Assembly (NCBI GenBank): GCA_014529385.2
Contig: CM043948.1
Location: forward strand, 75,350,791 to 75,414,790
DNA length: 64,000 nt
Source of the DNA: Adiantum capillus-veneris
Taxonomy: Eukaryota > Streptophyta > Polypodiopsida > Polypodiales > Pteridaceae
Direction: 5' to 3'
Below are positions 35,593-44,873 of the stretch, piece after piece. The notes beneath the pieces are model-generated. The model saw nothing but the letters and a program-made list of their open reading frames with translations. It searched no databases and was not told the origin of the DNA. The stretch's first letter is position 1. The number at the start of each line of letters is the position of its first letter. The translations under genes and the position numbers were made by a program.

Positions 35593-38135
35593 ATGCCGAA
35601 AAAGTCTAAGACGGCGATTGTGGAGGCTTCTTTGTCTCCTAATCTACAGGTTAACAAAAATTTGTTTTGTTCTCGAGTCTGTTGAAAGATAGTATGAGCT
35701 GGAATATGTGGCTTTGTAGAAAGTAGCTTATTTCTTTATAAAATGAAATGGTGAAAAAAAACATTATTCAATCTATACTTTTAGAAAAGAAACAAGTTCT
35801 GAAAAACACTTTCTTTCTGGTTTATGGTAAGTAGCTCATATAAGCTAAGAATCACTAGGAATTTCACTATAGGTTTACTTTATGACAGATGGGAAGTAGT
35901 CAGTCTCTAATGATGCTGGTTTTCCATGAAATATGCGGTGTGGCGAATAAATTCCAGGTTCTGTAAATGGTTTTTTGGTTGAGATTATATTTGTCCCTAT
36001 TGGTAAAAAAACTGCCAGGTTTCGAGTGTATTTTAATGAATGGCTGTACTGATTATTGGATGGCATGGTGTCTAATGGAAATTGGTATTTCTATGATCCC
36101 GGTTTTTTACTTCTCAATAGAAGGTAAGCACTTATGAATTGGATACTTCAGGGCTCTGAATAAAAGCCAGAATTTCATAGAAAAATAAACTTTAAAAAAA
36201 CTCAAAATAGTGAGCTGGATGGTTCGGTTACCTTGGTAAGTTGTAATACAAATGAGTTGTAGTACTCTAGGTAAGGTAAGAGATCTTGGATTGATGTGGT
36301 TTTTTAAGAACAAACGTCTATTTTACTGAATCGACTAAAAGTTATTTTGAAATTACTGAATACTGGCTTCGGGTGTGTAGCCCTATCTTCTGATATTTTG
36401 TAGGAATTGAGTGGCATCATATACCGGATTGTGGTAGTAAATAGTTGGTTTCAAATTTACTTGGTCTTTTTTACCATAGTACATCACATGTTGGGAATAT
36501 TAGTGAAGGTTTCGGGTTGCTTTTCATTGATTCAGCATAGTGACGGATTTCTACTGGGCATAGTTTGTTTGACCCTCGGTTATTGAATAAAATATGCTTG
36601 CCATTGTCTGATCACCTTTTATTCTCACTCAAGTATATATTAACTAGGTCTTTACCTACCATCTTGCTGTATATACAACAAAAAGATTCTAGTGGGTTGG
36701 TTTAAAAGGTGCCTGATATGATGAGGAATGTCATAATTTTCCGTTTAGCTGATCCTGGCTGGAGACTTTTACGTCATTTCTTTCTCAAAAGATGTCTGAG
36801 CTGGCTCTAAGGGACTGAGTCATCTAGGGTATTTTGGTATACAGTTTATAGCTGGCTTTGGGCAGCAGTATGTCAGACATGACATAATAACATAGTTATT
36901 TCTTGATAAAGGAAGTGAATATATCTAAACAAAAAAAAGGGGTGTCTCTGGTTTGTAAATTGGTAAATACTTAGGTTTTTTTTTGGGATATCTCAGCTTG
37001 TTTATAAATTGGTTCTTAAAATAGGATCAATTCCAATTTTTAAAATATATTTCAAACTACAAGGAAGTGGTGGTCCTTAATAAACTTAGATCTGGCTCGA
37101 GATTGCTTGTGCATAACTCTATAGAGTGAAATTCTCTCCAATCTGTTTAGAGAAGAAGTTCTTTTTAGTTTTGATAATCTCCCTAAAAAACTCCTAAAAT
37201 CTTAGGATTGGTAAAGAAAGTTTTAAAAAAAAACAACATAATCAAGAAATAACCAGATATATAGCTGCTCCATGGGGGTTGTCACTTTCCTTATCAGATT
37301 GGCAGAAAGCCAAGAAATTTTTTTATTTATAAGAACAAAATACAAGTTAAGAACTATGTTTTTTTTATGGTGACATGGATAACAACTGGGATGCCCAGCA
37401 TCACCTGCGTACAATCACGTGCTAACGAATTGTTTTCTTGTGGCTATGGGTGTAGGTGAGGGCTGCCTTCCTTGATTAAAACATTCTGTTCTTAACATAT
37501 GGAGGATCTCTTAACGTGAAGCGAAATTTCCTAGACTTTGGGTTTGCGGTTCCCGCGCTATATTCTGTTATCTTCATTACCTTGTACAAAATTTATTTTC
37601 AATTGCAAATAACTTATTGTACAAATCCATTGTATTATTCTAGAATTGTTGTTCTGTGAACAGATAGTTTTCGTTTGCATATATATATATATATAGATTT
37701 AGAACTGCTACACACACAATAAACGCAAAAGAGAGATTTACCTTGTTGTTGATCTCTCTCAGACAATGACTCTAGAAATAATCGCCTATTATAGTATAAT
37801 TTATTATACTCTAGTAGGCTGGGGTGCTATCACACACTCTCAGTGGTTCTTTTTAACCTGACTGGTGAAAGGTTGCTAGCACGACCATTCCAGTCTATAT
37901 TCATGATTCTCGTTCTCACTTTACTTTAAATACTACCATTTCACAAGCTATTACTTCTCTTTACCAGGTTTTGGGAAAGCTCACTGCAAGAATTAAAGTC
38001 TGCTCCGATCCAGACAAAAGAGCTCTAATTTCAGAGAAGTTACGACTTGCTAAAGAAATAGAAAAGACCTTCCCTAATATCTCGCTTAGGATTAGGCCTT
38101 ATCTACATAGGGCTGTAAAATTCAAAAAGATGTAA
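35593..38135 (+). CDS. Small basic protein, spliced gene model
   Basis: Proposed exon 1 is 35,593-35,649 (19 codons, MPKKSKTAIVEASL...), ending CAG|GTTAAC. The acceptor TTTACCAG ends at 37,967, and the frame continues in phase (VLGKLTARIK...) to TAA at 38,133-38,135. The 74-residue product is strongly basic (KKSK near the start, FKKM at the end) and might bind nucleic acid. Alternatively a GTAACT donor at 38,132 removes the stop and splices to 38,210, joining the Gag-like frame downstream (with a one-base frame slip). The 2.3-kb interval between the exons is AT-rich and has no long frames, as expected of an intron. I infer the model from splice signals alone. Confidence 0.45.
35650..37967 (+). 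other. Candidate intron, AT-rich, no genes
   Basis: Begins GTTAAC and ends TTTACCAG. It contains an (AT)n run at about 37,678-37,694. From 37,372 it carries the third copy of the dispersed GACATGGATAACAAC motif. No coding sequence is recognisable. Confidence 0.4.
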
Positions 38136-38209
38136 CTCTATGTATTAGATCTTCAGATCTACACAGCTCCTCCAAAATTACGGATATCTAGCTACTGTTA
38201 ATTTTGCAG
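38132..38209 (+). other. Candidate 78-bp intron
   Basis: GTAACT donor, a branch-like CTACTGTTAAT and a TTTTGCAG acceptor over 78 bp, a typical plant minimal intron. The Gag-like frame starts at the acceptor; upstream its frame is closed by a TAG at 38,189. Confidence 0.5.
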
Positions 38210-39503
38210 ATTGTTTCCCTTTCCCAAGGGATCGCTCTTCCTGTGGAACCCCTTTCCCTTGCTTCTCTTCTTGTACTAAAATGTATACAAGATAGAGAAG
38301 ACTCTGCCTTAATTTTCGAAGCTTCAAAGGAGTCTTGTATGTCTCTTGTCCAGCTTATTTCATTTGACCTCTGGGTAACGGTACTAGCTCTCCTGGTTAA
38401 TAATAAATCTGATGGTATCAACCTTCTGATGGAATTTACTTCTAATCTGGCTGGTCTTTCCAAAGCCCATATTCAGGACTTAGCATCATTCTCTTTCAAA
38501 GTCTCTAAACTATCCAATCTTCTTAGAAAATTTTGCGGGCTTAGTCCCATCTTTGTTACGGCTCCCTCTACACCTATAGTCCCTCCACCGAATAGCCTCT
38601 TTTGCAGAGATGCAGCTGCATTAGAAGCTGTAAAATAATTTCAGAAGGACCTTTGTTCACTCAGTGAAGCTTCACTTTTGGATATGGTGCCGAAAGTCTC
38701 TAGGGCCTTTCCTTTTTTACCATCACGACAAATTGAGGTAGAATCCTTGGGGGTAGAGCACAGGCTGTGGATGTTCCCAAATAAAGTATTTTTTGCACCC
38801 ATTTCTATGGAAACCTAGGTCTTCCTTGCCAACCTGTCCCCTGCTACTATTGAAGAATGTAAACTTAAAGTTCTTAAAGGGATCCAACTCTTGGACAAAG
38901 GAGATCTGATTAAAGCTCCATTCAATATGAGTTTTCTTGATGATAAAAAATGTAGTTTGAATACAGGTTTATATGCAAGAACCAAAGGAGTGATGACCTT
39001 TAGTAAAAGTAATACTGATTACTACACTGAGATAGTGTGGAATGTGTTCAGGCCTTACCTTAAGTGTGCTTGCAGATTCTTAGACCATGCTATTTGGTAC
39101 GCCCTCAACAATTTGCCTAGTATCTTTCCTGACAAAGCATAAGAATTTCACCTTTCCCTATTTTGCTCTTGGCTTGGTGGACAAGCTAAGGATCTGGTCT
39201 TAGCTCAAATTGCCTTTATTCAGTACATATCAATTATGTGTGACACACTTGAAGAGATTGGATCAGATGGGTGTGGTACTGTGCTAACCACTTATGGCAG
39301 CTTTAAAGGAATGAAAAGTATGGTTGGGCAAATCAAACCTAATATTGAAGATGATGATTCGCAAGTTTCCAAATGACCTAATACTCTTGTCTCTCTGGCG
39401 GCGTCTTACAACTCTTTCTTAACTCCCTCCTCGAGTGATTCTGTTTTTGGGAGAGGGAAAGGTAGAAGTTATGTTAGAGGATGGGGTAGAAACCTTTTGG
39501 ATA
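38210..39503 (+). pseudogene. Gag-like structural protein relic of a Penelope-like element
   Basis: One reading frame stays protein-like for about 430 codons with four stops: TAA at 38,636, TAG near 38,816, TAA near 39,140 and TGA near 39,374. It includes the segments FDLWVTVLALLVNN and MDKGDLIKAPFNMSFLDD. Near the end (about 39,449-39,490) it turns RG-rich (GRGKGRSYVRGWGR), a nucleic-acid-binding tail seen in Gag/ORF1-type proteins. It precedes an RT domain on the same strand, so I read it as the ORF1/Gag of the same element. No known family is recognised with confidence. Confidence 0.5.
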
Positions 39504-39710
39504 TGTAATATGCAGGTACTAAGGAATGCGTGTGGAAGACTTTACCTACCTCCAAAGGAGGAAGTGTGTAATATGATTATCTTACATTGCTTGTTTACTA
39601 GCAAGATTTTGGATTTCTTTACTCCCCAAGCTATTTTCTCAGAATGTTTTGGATATATTTTTGGATCTAATTTATTACTAAAGGATGTGATGATTGGATG
39701 GAAATAATTT

Positions 39711-42049
39711 TCTCCTATTAAGAATCTTTTTTATTCAAATGAATTTCTCCATAATAATGTGATTCCAATCTACTCTTGTCATCTATTTCAGAAATTCTGT
39801 AAAAGCTTCACTAACTTTGGATTACATGTTTGTACTTCTAACTTAGAAATCATTTTAGATCCATAGGAGCCTCTTGAGTGAAGGCTTGAATCATATTCCT
39901 CCTTTTCCACTAAATCCTCAAATTGCCTTACTGGCGCTACTTGAATGCCTGGCCGACTTGGCCTTAAAACTCCAACTGGAGGAGGAAGTTCACTTCCAAC
40001 TTACCTCAACACTCAAAGGAATTTTTTGGAAAAAGATCAGTCTTATGCCACAAGTATGGCTAAGTACTGATACTACATGGCTTACGCCTAAAATTAAGAC
40101 CTCTATTTCTGACTCTAAAAAGAAATGCCTCATTATTGGCCTAGATAAAGCCTCAAATACTACATCCTTTATATGTAAAAGATTAGCATTCGAGGCTGCC
40201 AATTCAAGACTCAATAGTAAGGACTTTCTTAAACTTGAGAATTCTCCGCTTTGTATAGCTACACTATTAAATAATGAATTTCACGACTTGGTTATTGTCC
40301 AGATTCTCTGAAAATTCCTGTACTCTTCCCAAATTATAAGAATCATAAGCATAAATTTAGATAGATTTCTGACGCTTCCAATAGCCTGTTCTCTTGTGTT
40401 ACGAATGACATCACCCACTGCTTAAATTTTGTTCTACTAGAAATTGAAGATATATGTGCCATCAAACATAGAGATATAAAAGATTCATAAATATAGATTA
40501 TTGCCGTTTTTGGGTCATAATAAACGCAGCCGAGGTGTCTATCAACCTCCAAGAAAACATTTTCTCTATCTTCACGGCAGACATAACTGAATGTTATGAA
40601 AATATCCCTTTAAATGGACCGTATGGTCTTGTTAACACTAGGTTGGTAATGAGACACTTTTATGTCCTGGGACACTTTTATGTCCTGTTAAGTGACCATT
40701 TTCCTTGAATTATGTCAAGAGTTTCAAAATGGATTTTGAGGTGCTATCTGTCTAGAAAGTTGTCTCATGAGCTGAAAAAAACTCGACATTTCTTTGGAAT
40801 ATCAATTCCATGTTTAACCTTGTCCTTGCACAACATTTCACAAACTAAACTGTGTGAAAAAACGAGTCTTGTTTTTGGCTTTTTTCAACTTTTTGCAACT
40901 ATACCACTATAGAATTCATGTTTGTGAGGTCTATAATGCTAGAGAACTATATTTAGTAGTCCTCAACATGTTGTGATGCTTCTAGGGGGAAATAAATGTT
41001 AAAGTTGTAAGTTATGACCAAATTACAAAAATTGTCAAATTCTGTTTTTTAGCCAATTTTAGCTCTTCTATGATTTTTTTGGTGGCTTTCATGATATCCA
41101 AATACAGTTTTGATTTTCTATGTCGCATATTGTAACATAAAGCTAATATTCCTTGAGTTTTGGGGCACCTAATACTCTATTTTGCATAGTAGACAACGAT
41201 GGTTGATTTTTTCAATTATAGAAGAAAACGAAACATTCTAGTATATCAAGTATAGCTTTTTCAATATTGTAAGTTTCTTGTGACAACTACATGAATTTTG
41301 TAAGTAGTAACCATATCTAGTCATAAGGATCAAATTTGGCTAGATATTGAATAGTTTCTATAAGATTCTACAACTCATAATGTTGAACCTAGTTTTTTCA
41401 TGTTTGCTGTATTTAGCACTTCATCTTTGTTCCCAAGATTCCCCTTGGTACGAGATGTATTATTCTTTTGACATGCTCTATGGCTTCTTATGAACCTAAA
41501 GGACAATAGGGAACTAAGAAAACATGCATATATTATTTGTATTGAACGTGGCTATAGAAACTTTGATGATAGGTTTGCAGAATGGTAAAAATTCAACTTT
41601 TTTGTACCTATTTCTTTTGGCAAAACAAAAAATAGTGAGTGAGAAGCAATCATATGTTCTGATCACCAACCCATTGAAGTTAACTAGGGAGTTTATCTCA
41701 AGTCCTACAAAAATCCCTAATCTTATTTTTATGCAACAAAGCGTAAGAAATTACTGTTTTGATGAAAATGTACTGGTCCATCAACTTTGGAGGCTTGGTG
41801 TGACCAAAAGATGAGAAATTTTACAAGTTTTTTAATTTTTCCATGTGTAGTAGGCCTTGAACTATAACCTCATGAAAGGATTTTACAAAATGAGTGGATC
41901 TACTATGGTTTTGGAGGTTTTTTTCAAAACCCTGTAAGGACACTTTTATGTCCTGTTAGGTTACCAACCTAGTGTTAATACCTTATCTAGTCTTATAAAG
42001 ATTTTTCCCACAGAAAGAAACTTGGGTATTGTAGAGCCAGCAGAGGAAG
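39711..42049 (+). pseudogene. Penelope/TERT-type reverse transcriptase relic, N-terminal and palm-A part
   Basis: Protein-like sequence continues through several frames. LSEGLNHIPPFPLNP (from 39,874) resembles the N-terminal 'L-x-KGL-x-F-x-P' block of Penelope-like RTs. KCLIIGLDKASN and FICKRLAFEAAN resemble the block that precedes RT motif 1. In the next frame, PNYKNHKHKFR-stop-ISDASNSL (about 40,323-40,387) matches the KxHKxxxKFRxI(A/S)xASN block. In the third frame, FTADITECYENIP (Asp codon 40,580-40,582) is RT motif A with the catalytic Asp. Frames change between these blocks. The sequence is interrupted at 40,636 by a transposon, resumes at 41,979 in phase (TLSSLIKIF), and is cut at 42,050 by an LTR element, so motifs B and C are outside the window. 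Confidence 0.6.
40636..41974. mobile_element. TIR transposon, non-autonomous, 1.34 kb
   Basis: The ends are 14-bp perfect inverted repeats CACTAGGTTGGTAA. TTAA flanks both sides (40,632-40,635 and 41,975-41,978), so the duplication is TTAA, or TA with a TIR one base longer. Removing the element and one TTAA restores the RT reading frame. Subterminal copies of GACACTTTTATGTCC occur twice at the left end and once at the right. No transposase frame is present. The CACTA start recalls the CACTA superfamily, but that group makes 3-bp duplications, so I leave the superfamily open. Confidence 0.85.
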
Positions 42050-42332
42050 TGTTGAGCCAGCAGAGGATCACACCCACATTTTTGCTCACACCCATCATTT
42101 TGTAACCATTGATTGTAATAAATGTCTTTCCGACATTAATTTTGATTTGAGCCATTCATTAAGTAACGGGACTCAATTGAGTTTCCAGCTTGTAATCCCG
42201 AAGTAATTTCACCTGTTGATGTAAATAATTAGAGATGTTCTCACCTCCAAGGCTGAGGTATATAAGCCAAAGTTTTGTAACCTAAGGAGGATTCAATTAA
42301 TCAAAGTGAGTTTTTGAGCGCCGTGACTGTGT

Positions 42333-42421
<89 letters not shown>

Positions 42422-42500
42422 TTATCTTCTTGCTACGCGAGCTATGGGGCCACCATTGGAGAAGCGACACCGCCATTGTGTTAGCAACGGTGAGAGCTAC
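42050..42500 (+). repeat. Outer 5' LTR, left portion
   Basis: 451 bp of LTR ending at GTGAGAGCTAC, where the inner copy inserted. It contains the longest GA run of the family (about 42,334-42,419). The remainder is at 61,791-62,345. Confidence 0.93.
42496..42500. repeat. Target-site duplication GCTAC, left copy (inner giant element)
   Basis: GCTAC is repeated at 61,791-61,795. The uninterrupted LTR reads GAGAGCTACGCACAG, so only one copy existed before insertion. Confidence 0.95.
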
Positions 42501-43444
42501 TGTTGAGCCAGCAGAGGATCACAACCACATTTTTGCTCACACCCATCATTTTGTAACCATTGATTGTAATAAATGTCTTTCCGACATTAATTTTGATTTG
42601 AGCCATTCATTAAGTAACGGGACTCAATTGAGTTTCCAGCCTGTAATCCCGACGTAATTTCACCTGCTGATGTAAATAATTAGAGATGTTCTCACCTCCA
42701 AGGCTGAGGTATATAAGCCAAAGTTTTGTAACCTAAAAGGAGATTCAATTATTAATCAAAGGGAGTTTTTGAGCGTCGTGACTGTGTCTGAGAGAGAGAG
42801 AGAGAGAGAGAGGGAGAGTCTTATCTCCTTGCTACGCGAGCTACGGGGCTGCCATTGGAGAAGCGACACCGCCATTGTGTTAGCAACGGTGAGAGCTACG
42901 CACAGATACCAAGAGTGCGCGCTATCGGCTTCTACATGTGGTAAGTTCCTACGAGCTTCGGTGTGAGTTTTCTTCCAACTCGTGTGTCGGAATAGAGCGT
43001 GCAGCATATCTATAGAACCACAACGAGTAGAGCTACACATTCGTACCATCGGGGTCAAGTTTCGGTCACCTGTAATTTTCGGCCTGTCTTCATACGCGTT
43101 TACCGCACGGAGTGGTTATAGGTTGATTTTGCAGTTCAAGTCTTCAGGGTGTTGTTCTTACCTAGTGTATAGACTTCCCCTTGAGTTTGAGATCGATTCG
43201 ATGATCCTAGATCCTGTTTCGTATAGCATTCGTTCGTAGTACGGATTTCAGTCACTTGCATATTTTAGAACTTAGATTTGATTTCCTTAGTAGTGATTGT
43301 CATTAGAAGGTCGAGTAGGTGATTTGACACCCACCTAGTTGTTTCCATGCGCCTGCGGGTCAAGCTTCGTCCTCGTCTGACAAATTCTGTTGTTGGTTGA
43401 GTTCTCGCTATTTAGCTTCCGCTAGCGGCGTAACCGCCTTAACA
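42501..43444 (+). repeat. Inner 5' LTR
   Basis: 944 bp. It contains a TATA box (42,710-42,717), a GA microsatellite just downstream of it (about 42,790-42,813), and at 43,091 the word CATACGCGT, which matches the core of the 24-bp palindromes elsewhere in the element. Compared with the 3' LTR it has an extra stretch near its start (ACATTTTTGCTCAC). Confidence 0.95.
42710..42717 (+). promoter_or_regulatory. TATA box of the inner 5' LTR
   Basis: TATATAAG in the context CTGAGGTATATAAGCC. The same box lies at 61,060-61,067 in the 3' LTR. Confidence 0.7.
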
Positions 43445-43446
43445 TT

Positions 43447-43464
43447 TGGCGCCGCTGCCGGGGA
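43447..43464 (+). other. Primer binding site, tRNA-Asp type
   Basis: TGGCGCCGCTGCCGGGGA two bases after the LTR. It is close to the TGGCGCCGTTGCCGGGGA site typical of Athila/Tat-side elements, which pairs with aspartate tRNA. Confidence 0.85.
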
Positions 43465-43985
43465 ACGAGAGCCCTAAGTAGGTGACCTTAGACTAATCCT
43501 ACGAGGTGAGTCGTATAAACTACTTTGTATACTTTAGTTAGAAAAGATCTAGGAGTGGTGGACTCCGAAGGTCTCGAGAGATACTAGGAAGTGGGGTATT
43601 CCTGGGTCTTCCGTGTTGACAGTATTTTTAGTTTAGCTTAGGTTAGATTGTTTTTGATGGTGTTTAAGTGGTTGTTGACATAAAAAGCATTTGCTACTCC
43701 TTGTGTGGTAGTAAATCTCTTTATATTTTCAATTGCAAAAAATCCATTTTATGATTAGAAGTAGCTTAGGTAGGTCCTGATTTGATCCTGATCTAGAGCT
43801 ATCAATTGGTGTTCTATTTGCTTGATGTGTTTGATTGCATGTTAGATCACTGAAAAAGTCGCTTTGGTAGTGAAATATGCAATAAACAAAGTTCAGAAAA
43901 ATTTTCTGTGTAACTGATTGTTGCTGAGCACTTAGAAGAGCTATTGGAAGAGTTCTGTGCTGAAAAGCTTGAAATCTGCAGCTTT

Positions 43986-44009
43986 AGACATCATACGCGT
44001 ATGATGTCT
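43986..44009. repeat. 24-bp palindrome, copy 1
   Basis: Half-site AGACATCATACG followed by its exact reverse complement, a perfect 24-bp palindrome centred on ACGCGT. Confidence 0.97.
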
Positions 44010-44274
44010 TAGGACCTAAACAGAGACTAAAATTGAAAATTTGACATTTCCAGAGTGTTTAGAAGGGGGGTTTTACCCTAAGATCAACTTAAAACAAGAG
44101 CATTAACACTCAAAGAAACCCAAAAAAGACAAGTCGGAGTCCAAGAAACGCAAAGAATAGGAAATTTTGGATTCAAATCTTGTTTTTACATTCAAACCTG
44201 ACAAAAACACTTGAAACTCAATTATAAACATTGGAGAAGGCTTAAAACCAAAAACAGTCAAAATCTGGGACAAA

Positions 44275-44298
44275 AGACATCATACGCGTATAATGTCT
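44275..44298. repeat. 24-bp palindrome, copy 2
   Basis: As copy 1 with one change in the right arm (TATAATG for TATGATG). Confidence 0.96.
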
Positions 44299-44399
44299 TT
44301 TGGCACTTCCACTGCTTATATTTGAAATCTGACCTGACAAGATTGTTACAATCACTGTTGGAAGCATAAATATCAAGTTTGGACCCAAATTGATGAAAA

Positions 44400-44423
44400 A
44401 GACATCATACGCGTATGATGTCT
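44400..44423. repeat. 24-bp palindrome, copy 3
   Basis: Perfect copy, 125 bp after copy 2. Confidence 0.97.
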
Positions 44424-44682
44424 TTGACCTAATTTTGGACATATTTTGATACTTTGCCAACACAGATCCATTGTAATAGCTATCTAGAGGCTATATTTCA
44501 AGTTTCATCCCATTTGGATCACAATTGACCCAAAAACAAGTCAGAAGCGGAAAATTGCCAAGAAAAGCCTAAATTAGCCATAACTTGCTCAAACAGAGTT
44601 CAAACTGAATTTTGTGAGTGAACAGAGCATAAAGGGGTCACTGAGAGTGAGCATAACCAAAATAAACAAAATCTGTGAAAAA

Positions 44683-44706
44683 AGACATCATACGCGTATA
44701 ATGTCT
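44683..44706. repeat. 24-bp palindrome, copy 4
   Basis: Carries the same single right-arm change as copy 2, and this copy is kept in the outer element (63,326). Confidence 0.96.
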
Positions 44707-44873
44707 TTTTCAGCATAACTGCAACAAAATTCTCACTTGATGAAACAGAAGTTGTCCAACTGACAAGATTAAACAATTGACCAAGTATCAGTTAGTTTGG
44801 ATCAATCCTAACCACAAAAACCTGGGAAAACAAATTGCCGAGACGGAAAAGTTAAAGTCCTTCAAGGGAATTG

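Larger units (their letters stand above)
43465..44873 (+). other. Leader of the inner giant element with four palindromes
   Basis: 1.4 kb without a recognisable gene. It holds four near-identical 24-bp palindromes (43,986; 44,275; 44,400; 44,683). Between them, phrases such as 'caagtttcatcccatttggatc' and 'accaaatt' recur loosely, as if the leader grew from a decayed repeat. Confidence 0.8.

Noticed and set aside
40636-41974. Assignment to the CACTA superfamily
   Set aside because: Only the first five bases match. The target duplication is TTAA or TA instead of 3 bp, and no transposase is present.
34370-42049. Integrated pararetrovirus (caulimovirus-type)
   Set aside because: No movement protein, CCHC coat finger or YxDD of that type is visible, and the RT motifs fit the Penelope/TERT type better.
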